From Trichostrongylus colubriformis (taxonomy: Eukaryota; Nematoda; Chromadorea; Rhabditida; Trichostrongylidae): a stretch of 64,000 nucleotides of DNA. The notes beneath the pieces are model-generated. The model had not been told where the DNA came from and did no database searches. It saw only the letters and a list, made by a program, of their open reading frames with translations. Where the stretch lies: assembly GCA_963978905.1 (NCBI GenBank), contig OZ022257.1, forward strand, positions 37,415,416-37,479,415, in the 5' to 3' direction. This document shows, one piece after another, positions 20,805-34,530 of this stretch; position 1 is the stretch's first letter; the number at the start of each line of letters is the position of its first letter. A program made the position numbers and the translations under genes.

Positions 20805-23800
20805 CGTTTCTGAAACGTGCGGATGTGAAAATTAGTTGCATTACACTTGAAGCAATGAAAAGCGAAAAAGTATGGCTATGGCAGATTGACATAGAGATAA
20901 ATCTGATTGACATAAGATTCACGATAATCGCAAAAGAAGTGAGGTGTCACCGAGAGGCTTAATAACTACGGCAATTGCTCGTGCAAGGTCTTATTTCTTT
21001 TTTTACTATTTTTTAGGGGGTCTAGCTGCAGCGTTCTAACTTTGTGGCGTCCTTTGTACATGCGCTCCAAGAAGTTCACAGCACTCGAATAATGGCCGTT
21101 CCCAGCTTTGTAGTATGCGAGTAGATTACTTTTTCTATAAACGTTTCAGGTTAACCACTTTGAATCATCCTTTTGGGAGGTACTCCTGAAAAGTACATGC
21201 ATGCTAGGTATGCTAGGCACATTCCGTCGATGAGATACAGCTAATTTAAACATTCAAATGACCAGGCATTGAGCTGAGTTCTGCTTCGTATTTTAGAGCA
21301 AATGAAAACACGAGCGAAAAATTGAAAAGAGTACCACTGGATCTGACTTATAAGCAGAGATTACGTTGGAATCGAAGAAAGCAAAGAAAGATATCATTGC
21401 CTCGAAAAACCATCGCTGAAGGCAGAAGACCGTTCTGCTCAGTGGTATTTATACAAATCAAAAATTTCCCATTCGCTGAAGTGTGGTGGATGTCACTGAA
21501 ATGTGGTGGATGAACATGCACAAAAAGAAGCAAACCAGAACAGTTAGTCAGCGTACAAAACCATACTCGCTTTCCTGTTTGCTCTCACTGAATCAATCCA
21601 AAGGTTTTCTTACCATTTCCCAATTTGGCCGTCAAACTCTTATTGATAAGCAACATTTCAGCAAACTACAAACTCACCGATGAAGCTTTCATGGTTAGCC
21701 CAATGATGGAAGCCTGGGCTTAGTCTCCAAGAAATGAACGTCTCCATCAAAAATTTTCATTTTTGTAATGTCTAAAAACCATGTGGGGCTCAAAAAGGTT
21801 GGCAATTCCTGCAGAAGAGATTCAGACCTTTGGTGACCTTCTACGGCTTAGCACTTTTTCAAGCTCGAAACTATTTAAGCTATTTGATATATAGAGGCTG
21901 TTTAGAATTCAGTGAGTAAATGTGAACTTCCCTGATGAATGATAAGGACAGATTCTGCGGCAGCATCAAGTCAGGACAGTGCAGCCACTTATACAAATTG
22001 GCTTCTAAACAATCTCTATATGAAAAAATTGTGCAATTGTAGGCGAAAAGCGCTGGGTGTCAAAAGCACTATCTAGGCTCAAGTTTCTTTTGCACTTCTG
22101 CACTTTTGTAAGCCCTTTCTTAAGTCTTTCGGAATGGATTTCGGGGTCTCACACTGCTTTTCGAGATGAGGCACTGGACACAACTTTAATCAAACATTTA
22201 TTTTTATCTCTGTGCAAGCTTATTCGAACGAGCAGTACCAGGCCGACCACCCATTTGGTGTTCGCTGAGCCCGCCAAGTTATGACCTGAAAACAGACCAC
22301 TTACAGAAGGAGAATTGACATCTGCCTTTGGATGTCTACTGGCAAGACTCCATATGTCGAAATCCTCCTTATTCATAAATGATCGAAAGATCCCACTGCG
22401 ACGCCACATCACGGCCACAATAGCTGTTGGACTGAATATCGCCAACGTTTTAGAACAGTTTCGCTATCCTGGCGTAGTGTGAAAGATTGATGAGTTCCGC
22501 TAATATCGGCTGACCATCCGTTTCAATAAATTCCGATGATGATCAGTAGTTCTCTCATTGCGAGTCGCCGGTATTTCACCGCTACACTTGAGTACACCCA
22601 TTTAATGAATTATCATTCTCAAAGAAATTTTCGAAGTGTTGAGGTCAGCATTATTTTACCATACAAGTCCGATTTAGCCTGCCTACTCTTTTGTTAGTCT
22701 GCCTGCCCTCTGGCTTTCTATCTGGCTGTTTTTCCCTGAAACGAAATTCTAGAAGCGACGAAAGGGCCGACGAAGCTGGACGAAACAAGTAGGATCGACC
22801 GGTTAATGCTGCACTTGACGACGGAAATTGAGTTTTTGTGCACCCCAACCTTCAGCTTGCTTCGCAAATAGCCACGTCCGCATCCAAACGAGACACGTTT
22901 TTATAGGATTGCTGTCTAAAAAAAACATTTTCCCACTCGGTCGCAAACGTATGGGCATATCTTCTACCTAGGCAAGGAGTTTCGGAAAATGCTAAAGATG
23001 GTTGTAAATCCCTTGGAGGACTCCAACATAATTCCAGATTACCAGCACGGGTCCTGAAAAGGCATTTGGCTTTGATGATGGTTCTTGACAACTATGTTTA
23101 CCATTACAACCTGACATGTCTACCTGACAATTACAGAGGCACCTGAGAGGGTTTTCCGTGATAAACTTACTGCTCATTATGGGATTCCTTTCGTTGTTAT
23201 TCATTTCACTGTAGAAGCAAGGCTCAGTTTCTTCCCAACCAGCACAGTTTATCCTTTTTAGGTTGAGTAATCTTCTCTGAGCTCGATTCATCATCGAGGT
23301 GCAGCGGTATGCTTTCTTCTTGAATCCCATTCAGTATTTTCGCATTTGAATTAGTCATTGCCCAAAAAATTTGATCAGGTGAGAAAATTGAATGTAATGC
23401 TTTCGCATATGATTTAAAATTATGTAATGTGCAAAGGAGCAGCTCACAGTGATGTTCAACTTTTTTTGAATCCTCATCAAGTAATAATTCATCGCTACTC
23501 ACACAGTTTTTAAAAGGTATTTTAGAAACCTATTGAAATACCGGGCCTTTATTCTTTGATCCACGCGAGACAGCATTCTCCAATTCCGAGAAGTATGCAG
23601 ACATTGTCACTACGCAACCTTTCAAATGGCGGTTCCTTTAGCGTCCAAATACAAATCCTGCACAAGTAAATAGTGGAACAAAGCGTGAGCGTGAGTTTGA
23701 CCTTATTCTACTGAAGTGTGAAGGATTTACTCGAGTCAGTAATACTCAAGATTTCCAGTATTTACTCTTTTATGACCCAATAATTTTCCAGCTATCACGT

Positions 23801-25242
23801 GATGGACAGTCACTAGCGTTAAGCCTGGAATAGTCAAATTTTGATGGCAAATACTTTTAGTGATCGGCTTGTCAGTCCCGGAAGTACGCAAGCACCGACA
23901 ATTCCTCGATAGAAATTCCAAAATAAGTCACTGTTTTCCCAACTGTAAGCACGGCTTCGCCGAAGTTCACTCAATCCTTGCCTGAGAGCGGTATGAACTG
24001 CGTGAGTCTGCGGAAACTGACTGCGAAATGTTTACGAAAAATACAATGATCAGCATCACATGTTCTCTTTAACGGCAACGTTTTCACATTGCATTCATAG
24101 TCATCGGCACAAATCATAGATTATTTACAGATGTGCATCGTTCCTCCCTTGTCACAAGTCATGGGTGCACTATGCCTTGTACCTACACAAAAACGAGTAA
24201 CAGCCTGCATTTTACAGGCCGCACGCTTGAACATAGGCAGTGATTTTGGTGAGGCACGACATACAACGATTTCTCGAGGTTTTTGATGGGGTTTTTGGAG
24301 CTGTCGCTTGACATGGAAGCCTAGACCGTGGAATGGGAATAATGACCTAAACAACGTCACGTAATTTTGCTACTCCTTTAAAATGAAAAATGTCGTTGAT
24401 ATCTCGTAGAAATGCAATACAAACGCATGACGAGAACTAGTACCTTGTAGGTGACCAATGAAACCAATTCGACCTTCACCCAAACATGTGTTTTTCTGGT
24501 TCAGGACGTCTTTGGGAGGTGAATGGGTAGCTCTATTCTCTGCCAAATCATTAAATTCGGCGAGCGTTAATCTCTACGTTACTCTTCGGGAAAGGAGCAT
24601 ATCGACGGAGGATCAGAGGCGCAAGAGTAGCTCAATCTACATAAAGGTTCTTTCCGTTTCAATCCTTATTTTATCCGTCAAAAGGATCGCGGGTTGTTGG
24701 CATAGGTACGCGAATTACGTACATTACCGTGCGCCACAATTGCCCGTTGACTCCGCTGTGAATTGACCGCGCTCGAAACAGTGTGGCGGACAGCTTCGAC
24801 CCTGTATGAAAGTGTTGGCCGCACATCGAGGACTGCGCTTTTCGATGATGTTAGAAGCCTTGCCGTAGTCAACAAGTGCCGAGACGAGAACACTCTTTTT
24901 GTGGCCGAATGGACTACCGGCGACCGAATGGATGTACCAGTATAGTGAACGATCAATCTCAACGATTACGTTTCAAAAGTGTCGTGGAATGCGCGCGAGA
25001 TCGATCCCGCCTGCAAATGTCGATCAACAAAGTGATTGAATAATAGCTGCAAATATCTTATAGGTCTTTTCACTACTGAGGATTTCATTTTCCACGGTTT
25101 TTTTAAGGTCTGGAAACTTCTACTGCTAGAGCTCAAACGTTATATAGATTGACAGCAACGCAGGGTACGTAGAATACTTTTTCATTCATTGAATTTCCTG
25201 TCAGCGTAGATTTGAAAGGGTAAGTTCATATTCGAAATCAGA
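20805..25242. other. Long stretch with no identified gene
   Basis: No recognisable exon series. Minus frames at 23224-23502 (acidic, with LHLDDESSSEK) and 24121-24360, and all frames around 24763-24945, stay open but lack paired splice sites or known motifs. They could be exons of an unknown gene or chance. Confidence 0.35.
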
Positions 25243-26601
25243 AGTATTAAAAGTTCTTCTGTTGTGCCAACGAGGTTGTATGGTGGAATATTTATTAATG
25301 GCCTGACGTTTCGACAGGATCGTCTTCCTCGAAGGCCTAAACGTGGCTCAAGACTATGATTTTGTCCACCGGAAAAAAGCAGGTGAAAGTGCAGGGAGAA
25401 GCAGGTCTACCGGAAAAAGCAGGTGAAAGTGCAGGAAAAAGCAGGGGAAAGTGTCCGATGGCATGCTCAGTGTGAAGTGGTACAGAAAAGCTAGTTCCAA
25501 GAACATCTTGATTCACGCCACATCTGCACATCCGTCTGCTGTGAAACATGCAGTTGTTAGGAACATGTTCAAGACGGCTGCAAATGTATGCACTGGTCCG
25601 GCAGAGCGAAGAGAATCCATACGCCTAGCTTCTGACATAGCTGCATCTAATGGCTACGTTGTAACAGGACATTGTGGTAGAATTCGCACTGAGCACCGTA
25701 GTGTACCACGTGTGAATAAGGTTCCCCTGTGCAGACCTTTCATCTCTGATAGAGTTACTTCTGCGATTCGAAGGTGCCTTGTTCGAGCACAACTGGACGA
25801 TGATGTTTTCATAGTTAGTATTCTCAATGGCGATATCACAAGCCAACTCGTGCGAAACAGGCTTTACGACAAGCGATGCATATCAGAGAACTGTGTTACA
25901 TGGCCGTATGGTAAAATTGGGGATTGCGCCAAAATCGGTGTCATCTATTTGATTGCCTGAAAAATGCCTGACATGTAACGCAACGTACATTGGGGAGACA
26001 GGGAGAGCACGCTTACAAGAACATCTTGCTGGCAAAAGGCGTGGTAACGTAAAAACACCTTCGGGAAAGCATATGACCGAGGAGCATGGCGGAAACGATT
26101 TTGATGTCAAGTGCAGAATTTCGGCATATGAGACTGAGATTTCTGCTAGAAAAGTGCTCGAGGCATTTTGGATCTCCGCAAGAAATCCAAGTATGAACAA
26201 CCGGAGTGCTTATCCGTCACATATGACCTCTTGCCATTTGCACCACATTGCGAGCTACTGATCTAAAAATGGGAGACATGCATGTCCCAAACTACTATAT
26301 GTGTATAAGGACGACATGGCATCTCTCATTCACTAATTAAAACTAACTCGGAGTGGCGTTGTTCCACTCGTACGGTGGTGGATTGGGTGTGTTTGTTTCT
26401 GACGTACGGAGTTTCTTTGGTGTTTTCCTAGATCTCCGTCAAAACCGCTAGGGGATGAAGCGTTTGACGGTGTAGTGGACAAAATCCTAGTTTTCATCCA
26501 CGTTTAGGCCTTCGAGAAAGACGATCCTGTCGGAACGTCAGGCCATTAATAAATATTCCACCTAACAACCTCGTTGGCACAACAGAAGTACTTCTAATAC
26601 A
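25243..26601 (+). mobile_element. Penelope-like retroelement remnant with inverted ends
   Basis: The two ends (about 25243-25345 and 26491-26601) are inverted repeats of each other with blocks TTCTGTTGTGCCAACGAGGTTG and GGAATATTTATTAATGGCCTG. Between them the plus strand encodes the tail of a Penelope-type protein. 25451-25960 covers the region after the reverse-transcriptase fingers. 25965-26258 encodes a GIY-YIG endonuclease (CLTCNATYIGETGRARLQEH, then KTPSGKHMTEEHG). The catalytic YIG, Arg and Glu positions are visible. The reverse-transcriptase core is missing and a frame break lies near 25960. Penelope elements are known for inverted or duplicated ends, so structure and coding content agree. 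Confidence 0.8.
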
Positions 26602-27984
26602 ATATCGATGCCGAGATTATACGAAGAGAGAAGTTGGAATCTCACAGAAGTCTTGAAGAGCATTTTGACAAGCAAGACAATGTTACGCGATGCAGATCTG
26701 TATCAGGGATACGGAATAGTAACCTACAATGGAAATTAGTTGTCTTTCAGGCATATTTTACACGGCTAGACAGTCACATACATTCCATTCCGTGGTAGTA
26801 GCAGTATGCGAGCAGCGCGGTGCTCTTCCTACGTCCTTCATCCGCCATTCACCATGGGCCAGTTGCTTCCCGATTATATCGCTTAATTTCAGATCAGCAT
26901 CCCATCTTTCAGATGCTTTCTGGATGCCTTCACAGATCTCGTATCGTTCACTTACTGCTTGTTTCATTCCATTAGATTGGTGCATAAGTTTTGCGACACT
27001 TCAAAATTCCTCGTGGTTTTGCTACTTTCGGAATTCACCAAGTATTTATTACAGGAGTGAGTTTAGCATGCTCGACGATGTCCTCAGAATGTATATTTTA
27101 GGCAGTCTCGCCGGCTGTAGCAAGAATCGGTTCAAATTTAAATAACTCTATATTTGGGGACGTAATATTTTACAAGTGGTTTCAGGATCTCTAGCTGATT
27201 GAACAGCAGCTATTATAGTATTTGAAATGTAGCCATTAAGAATGCCACTTATGACTTTACAATGTCTCGCCGCACCAATCATTTGAATCAGGTGATACGG
27301 CTAGGGTTGTCCACCCACCCACAGGTGATTGAGCGTCCCTTGAATAGATGGTATCTTGGAGGTTCGATAGCGAATCCGAAAGTCTTCATGCGATAATACA
27401 TCAACACTCAAACCACCCAGCACTGGGCAGAATACCAAATTATAGGGAACTGCAAGGAGTTTGATGCCTCATCTACTCTATGGGTCAGACAAGGCAGCAG
27501 TATGACTAACTCAGAATCGTTGCTTGCTGTCGTTGATTGGCAAGAGGTCAGCGAGATGTTAGACGAGCAATGGAGATAGGGATACATGCCGCTGGCAAAG
27601 TAGAGGAGAATCGTCTCCACGGGTGGCAGTAGGTTCACTTCAGTTCAGTTCTATTAACGTCGGATTTTATCAGGAATGCCACAATCAGAGCTATTACGCT
27701 TCTGCAGTATTCGACTTCTCACAGTGTTCCATCTCTGTATCGAGTACCGTACCAAAAACCTCAAAAACTAACTAACACTAACTTTAATCTTCAAAGAAAA
27801 ACAGCTGATTTGACTCTATGACCACTTATACCAACATGTCGCAAACATAAGGCTGGGAGAAAAAGCCGAGTTCCGGAGTTCCGCATCATCCTGCGTATTC
27901 TTTTATCTTAGACTCTTCGAACACTGCTTAATCAGTATCCTGAGCTTTTTCTAGAAATGGAGAAGTTTGATTATCTAGTCACAT
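26602..27984. other. No gene supported; lone mariner-type end
   Basis: TTAGATTGGTGCATAAGTTTTGCG at about 26972 matches a mariner terminal repeat of a different subgroup from the copy at 6296. No partner end or transposase motif is seen. The open frames at 26729-27145 are unassigned. Confidence 0.4.
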
Positions 27985-30900
27985 TCGAATCTTGACTTGA
28001 CTTACTTGACTTAATCGGCTGGCAAGTTGCCTGACGCGGTCATGCCGCATCTTCGCCGAGGTGTGTTGTCCATGAGCAGAGCTGGCCCATCGATCACGAT
28101 CTTCAGCGATAGGTCGAATGGAGTCCACCCACTCGTCGCTGTTCCATAACCTGCGAAACGAAATGTCTTGCTTAAACTGCCGATCAATGCCAAACATCCT
28201 CAGGTCTTCCTTCACCACATCTGTCCAGAATCTCCGCTTGCGACCGGGCGGCCTCCTCCAACTGGGAGCCGGAAGCATCCTCAGGGAAAGCTAAACAAGG
28301 CGATCCGACTGTCTCCTCAAAAGGTGACCCAGGAAGCGTAGACGATTCTGCGTGACTACTTCCGATGGAGGGGAAAGATGTTGCTGTTTTCCACGACTCA
28401 TCCTCCGGTATACCAAATCCACCTCCACATAAAGTTCTTCGTTGTGGCATACCCTTGGCCAGAAGTAGCCTAGCATTCGTCTGAGAAGTTTTCTTTCTGT
28501 GCAGTCGAGTTTTTCCATTACCGTGGACGGCGCTGCCCATGTCTCCGATCCGTACATCATGATGGGTCGAATGGCGGACAGGCACACGCGCAGCTTGACT
28601 TCGTTGGCAATAGGAGCCGACCACAGACACCTGTATAAGGAGTTGAACGCCGATACGGCTTTAACGCAGCGCTGCTGAATATCCCTTTCACAGCTGTCGT
28701 TGTTCTTTAGCATACAGCCCAAATAACAGAACTCCTCTACAAGTTCTATTGGTTATCCATCCACCTTGACTCCCGCTCTAGGTTTCACTGAAATCCACAT
28801 TTGTTTGCATTTGTCAGGGCGAAGGCGTAATCCATGGGCTGCAGCTGGTTTTGACACAAGGTTGACGACACGCTGCAACTTCGCATTGCTCTCCGCAAAT
28901 ATTACGACATCGTCGGCGTACTCGAGATCGAGCAAGGAACGTCCTGATGGCGAGAGGACGGCGTCTGCAGCATGTCGCTCCGTCACTCTTCGCATGATAT
29001 CGTCAACGGCGAAGTTGAAAAGAAACGGTCCTGCCACTGCTCCTTGCCTCACTCCGAACGGCGCCGTACATCCGAAAGATGTGCGAACTGCGGCCGTTGT
29101 TTGTCGATTCATGTCGTCAATTAGGCGAACAAATTTTCCAGGAACTCCATCGGCTCGTAGTGCATTGAGAAGACGGCCCCGGTGTGGAGAGTCTAAAGCA
29201 GCCTCGAAGTCCAAGAAGGCTAGCTGCATTGACTTCGAGTACCGCTGCCACACTTCGATCACTCTCCTGGCAATAAATACCTGGTCGACTGTGGATCGGC
29301 CAGGGTGAAAGCCGGCTTGCTCGTCACGGGTGGTTTCTTCCCGATGTTTGATGAGCCTGTCCAAGATGATCCGCTTTGGAACCTTGTATTTAACGCGAAG
29401 CAACGAGGTTCCTCGATAGTTCTTAGGATTCGTGACGGACAGCTTCTTGTGGAGTGGTATAATGATCGCGTGCCTCCACGAGTCAGGTATCCTTTCTTCA
29501 ATCCATATAGAACGGATAATCTTCGTCATTTCACGAAATCCACATGGAGGAAGTGATTTCAGCATTTCCGCAGTAATTCCTTCGTCTCCGCCGCATTTTC
29601 CATTCTTCATTTTCCGAACACAAGCAAGAACTTCCGGTTCATCGGGTGGTTCAACGCTGACCGTATATGCTGGCCTCTGGACGTGATGAGTTCAGGAAGC
29701 GATGGCGCTTGTCGATTCAGCAACGAATTGAAATGATCTCTCCAAATTGGAAGTGTTGCCTCACCGACAGCAACTCCATCGGCAGAGCTGAGGACAGGGG
29801 AACATCTCTTCATCTTGCCACTATACTGTCGGAGTAATGTGTAGGCCTTCCTCGGGTTCCTGCCCTCCCACGCCTTTTCGAAATCCTCCGCTCTCGGCAT
29901 CCATTCACTCTCACGATCGCGTTGCAGCTGACGACGCAGTTTTCTTCTTAGGCGCATTTCCTGCTTCAGATCTCCGGCAGAGCGAGCAACACATACGGAG
30001 TTGTATGTGGACCTTGTCTCCGCGGATGCGTAAGCATACTTCCTTCTTGGCTGAAGAACCGGGAGTGTTTTCTTTGCAGCATCCTGGATGCAACTAATGA
30101 AAGAATCTGCATCGCCAAGCTTCTCCTAGTGCGTACACCGATATGGACGGAGACACGTTGGCGAAGCTTCTTCCTGCATGTTTCGTCTTTGAGGCCTGCT
30201 ATGTCCAGCCTCGGCTGAGGTGGAACTCCACGCTTTCTCTTCTGAAGAGGAGCCTTGAAGCTTAGTAGAACTGGGCGGTGATCGGAATCAAATGCTACAT
30301 CCCACACAGCTCGAGACCTCCGTATATCCGACAAATGGATGTTACTCGTCAGGAAGTAATCAAGCTGCAGTCTCAGAACACCCATTTTCCGTCTTCGGTG
30401 TTCTTCTGGCATCAAGGATGTGAATCCCTGCCACGTAAGCTGGTTACGGCGTTGGTTTCTCTTGAGCGTCGACGCGATGATGAGGTTCCTCTGTTCGCAG
30501 AAGTCGATCAGTCGATGCCCGTTGTCCGATGTACGTTCCGTTGGATAGTACCACTTCCTGAGAGCATCGAACTCTTGATCGAGACCCATCTTCGCGTTCG
30601 CATCATTCCGACAATAGCAGCGTGCTGGCTAGGTACCTTAGACATCAACGTGTTGAGTTCATCATAAAACGCGTCCTTCTTATATTCCTCTGCTGCTTCG
30701 GTAGGCGCATGAGCGCTCACGATCCAGAGGTTGAGTCCTCTGCGGTCCCGTAGTCGCACGAACGCACTTCTAGGCGACGTTGAGCCAAAGTCCTTCACCA
30801 GGTTCTTATAGTCACAGCTACTGCACATCCTCCTACACCTCTTTCGTCAGCATCGCCCGAATAGATGGAGTAATTCTCGATGTTGAGGACGGGCTGACCT

Positions 30901-31150
30901 CTGATGCGTGTTTCTTGAAGTGCAGCAAACGGCGCATGGAGATAGCGTAGTAGTCTGGACAATGCGGCCCGTTGGAGTTCACTTGACAATGAGCGGCAGT
31001 TCAACGTGACGAGCTGAATATTTGTAGCCAAATATCCCACACTTGACGCAAGTATAGAACCTGACGGGTCACTATGGGCTACGGCTTTGGGCTGGACACT
31101 AGCACCTTTTTGCAATATATGGAATACTTTTGCCATGATAAGTGTGCAAC
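27985..31150 (-). mobile_element. RTE-type non-LTR retrotransposon, near full length, frameshifted
   Basis: Reading 31150 to 27985. The endonuclease has TLNCRSLSSELQ, FAALQETRI (catalytic Glu), VSAHAPTEAAEEY, LTWQGF, QLDYFLTSN and SDHRPVLLSF (catalytic Asp-His). The usual GD-x-N site is damaged (AAIVGMMRTRRW). The reverse transcriptase has NYRGTSLL, QAGFHPGRSTVDQVF, LAFLDFEAALDS, GVRQGAVAGPFLFNF and the intact catalytic LEYADDVVIF. A C-terminal region with MYGSETW, LRFLGHLLRR and a PGRKRRFWTD motif follows. At least four frame changes and a stop near 28750 make it non-functional. The 3' end finishes in short AAGTCAAGT-like repeats (27985-28015), as expected for RTE. No LTRs are present. Confidence 0.92.
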
Positions 31151-31220
31151 TTATATAGCTCGAACGATTCCAGCGTATACTGCGAACGCTTACTGAGTTT
31201 AGTAAAAGCAGGGGTACCAC

Positions 31221-32192
31221 GTGCAGGTATTATAAGCTTGTATACGTAAATCTAATACCCATGGGTTCCTTGAATCGTAGCCTGTGAATTTCCGTGCATC
31301 GTTCGAGGTAAGTGGTAGGAGACAATGATGACTATATTGCTCAAAACTTCTGCGCCAACCTCGAAGAATTAAATGCCAATCCCTGACAAGTGAAACAGCA
31401 CAATTCAGAAAAATGCCTGCATATCAGCGGCATGAGGCCAGTCGACAACATGGTTGGAACTGCAAAGACCTGATTAAATAATTTGCAGAAGAAATATGCA
31501 GAAAACACATGACAGATATTCGGTGTAGTGAGTCGTTGAGAGCTGACCTCGTGGTAGACAATTACGACCTCAGTGATAGAACTGTTATTGAAAATTCTGC
31601 ACATAAATCTCTCTAATGAAAAGGTGAAATTTTAACTACTTTTTATCTGTATTCAGTCTAAGTCCTAGTCTGGCAGAGGTCTGGCACAACCTCAGGATTC
31701 TTCAATGATACGATCATAATTGACTGAGAACGATTAGAAATGAGTAGCTGTCGACCTGAAACTAAAGAGATAAAAGATAGAGGCAGAAAGCAGATGTGAC
31801 ATGAGACAACGACACTGGTTGTAGCAAGATGCTTTTCTGATAGAATCCTATGGAGCCGATAATAGTGATTGGAGGAATTCGGGGCACCGCTCACCACCAC
31901 CCACTACATCACCCAAAGTGTTGGATGACCCATGATGTCAAAGTGTTAGATGATCCATGATTTTTATATTTGTTCTGGTAGTAGATGAAGCAAGAAAACC
32001 AACTACACATACTCCGATGAGTGGTGGTTGTCTATAAAAAGTGGCAAGGACTAATGTAAGCCGATATCTCATCAGTTTACAAAAACATCCATTAAATGCT
32101 CATATAAAGAACAGAATATTCACTACGACAGTAGAACAACGTGCTTCAACTATGTCGAGCTCCCCATCGGTAGTGGGTGTTTATACAGAGTG
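31221..32192. other. No gene supported
   Basis: Moderately AT-rich, without exons, inverted repeats or other structure that I can support. Confidence 0.4.
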
Positions 32193-32489
32193 TGGCAAAG
32201 CAGGGCACTCCCAGGTGTCGAGGAAAATGGCCGCTTCAGTGCGACCCCCCCCTCTTCGGGTCTCAAATGCGACCCCCCCCCCCTACTGGCTTCCACAGCA
32301 CCGCAAGATTGTATGATTGCTATATTTCATGTTTTGTGTAGTTGTATTGATTTCTTTTGTAATAAATGTTACAGTACAAATATTGCGAACATTTATTTTT
32401 CCCTTAGGCACAGTAAAAGGTAATCGAAGAAGTACAAACCAAAAAAATTACAATTTCACACATTAAATCCTATTAAATCGAACTCGAAA

Positions 32490-33600
32490 TATAAAGAAAA
32501 CAAAAAAAATCTTTCTTTCTGAAACTTCTCTCGTTTTACTCGGGTACTTCTTCAACGGACCTAAAAAAAGCAAAACCAAACATATATAGATAAAGTAAAA
32601 GACGAAAATGCATAAAAAGAGCATTACAAGAATAAGTGAACAATATTAAACATGAAGAATGAAAAGAAAACAACAAACCTCGTTTCCTGAACGCCTTCCC
32701 TCGATTTAATCGGCCACTTCTTCAACGGACCTGAAAAAGCAAAACCAAACATATATAGATAAGTAAAAGACGAAAATGTATGAAAAGAGCATTACAAGAA
32801 TAAGTGAACAATATTAAACATGAAGAATGAAAAGAAAACAACAAACCTCGTTTCCTGAACGCCTTCCCTCGATTTAATCGGCCACTTCTTCAACGGACCT
32901 GAAAAAGCAAAATCAAACATATATAGGTAAAGCAAAACGCGAAAATGTAAGAAAAAGAGTAACATAAGAATAAGTGAACAATATTAAACATGAAGAATGA
33001 AAAGGAATTAACAGACCTCATTTTCTGAAAAAAAAGCAACATACCTTCTTGCGGGCGGCGTCGGACTTCACTATCAAAAAATACCTGAAAAAAGTACATG
33101 AAATAAGCATTAAAGACATTGAAACATTAAGTACAACGTAAATATTACGACTAATTATGAAAAACAGTCGAAGAACAATTGAAGATCTGAAAAAAGCAAC
33201 ATACCTTCCTACGGGAGGCGTTTGGATTTCATAATGAAGAATACCTGAAAAAAGGACATGAAATGAGCATTAGAAACATTTAAACATAAAGCATAATGGA
33301 AACTATACGACTATATATGAAAAATATTCAATGTACATAACAAATTCTGAAAAAAAAGCAACATACCTTGATGCGATCAACGGGACGGCTTCGACTATTG
33401 ACGAAATCTGAAAAAAAACACATGTAAACAAACATTAAACACATTTCAACATAAGGCACAACGAAACATGTGCATAAAAACATAAAAACATGAAACATAA
33501 CAGAGCAAAACATGAAAAATACCTATTAAAAATTCAAAAACTTGAAATTCGCGGTAACATCAGAAGCGCTGCGGCTGCGTCGCGGCGTGCGAACCTGGAG
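32490..33600 (-). repeat. Tandem array of about seven exon-like cassettes
   Basis: Units of about 160-168 bp. On the minus strand each has a T-rich tract with TTTTCAG, then a 40-52-base GC-richer segment. In three units the segment ends AAG followed by GTATGTTGC and a second TTTTTTCAG only 20 bases on. Two adjacent units (about 32690 and 32858) are nearly identical; the others share only the splice-like frame and an Arg-rich short segment (for example SRSRPVDRIK). Reading frames are not conserved between units, so this may be a decayed run of duplicated exons or a satellite with splice-site-like sequence. Confidence 0.5.
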
Positions 33601-34530
33601 CGCGCTAATCGACAAAAATGGCTGAAAATTGCGAAAGTAGACCTTGTTTGAACGACCATAACTTTCCTCATATTCTATGATTTGGGACTTCAGATGTTTT
33701 TTAGAAAGAGCTAGGTTTGCTCTTTCTAATGATTACTTTAGTTGCTTCAAATGTTCAGAAATGAGAGAGGAATGCGAGTCGAGGATTAGTCGAGGAAAAT
33801 GAAAATTGCATGCGGGTTTTTTGGCTTCTAACAGTTATAACTTTTTTTGTGCTGCATGTTTTGCAATCCCAGTTGTTTTTCTGAAACTAGAGACTTCGTT
33901 CTTTCCAACGCGCCCTCAAACTCCTTTGTACGTCGCCTAGTTCTTGAGAAACGTGAGTCGAGGAAATGTCGAGGAAAATTTTTTTGCCATCAAGAGCGTG
34001 ACAGCGTCGCACAGAGAGCGTTCAAAACTTCCTCAAAAGCAGCCTCATACTTTCTAAACAATTTTGCTGGTAGCAGTGCAGTAAAACCAAAACCTTAGCG
34101 TTCTCCATCCTTGCTCTGGGTATGCGCCATGCCTCCTACTTTCGCAGTAGATGTGATTGGAAGGGCAGTAGATGTAACTAGAAGGGTGGTTGGCCTGGTA
34201 AGATGATCTCGTGCGGCTATCAGATAGGACATACACTTGTGGCTTCGCTTAAGGGATCCGCCATGCACTGGGCTCCTGCTACGAGTTGCAGATAACATTG
34301 AAAGGGTGTTTCACGGTGCGAGTGATCAGTGAATACTCTTTGAATGTTCAATGTTCTAGTGAACAGCGAATACATAAGTGCACTTCCCTGTGAACACAGT
34401 AGCGTTCTCCTCTCCACATTTCGCCTTTTTTTCGCCGATGACAAAGTGCATGAACAGGCTGATGAGGTGAGCTTTACCAAAGCCTAATGAGGTCAGCTTT
34501 ACCAAATTTTAGCGCTCCATATAGTTTAAT

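Noticed and set aside
24678..24962. Possible exon with all frames open
   Set aside because: GC-rich composition keeps frames open on both strands; no acceptor/donor pair was found.
26729..27145. 138-codon plus ORF
   Set aside because: Composition is not protein-like, and it overlaps a mariner-type end.
28766..29308. A 180-codon plus-strand ORF
   Set aside because: Antisense of the RTE reverse-transcriptase domain; no independent motif.
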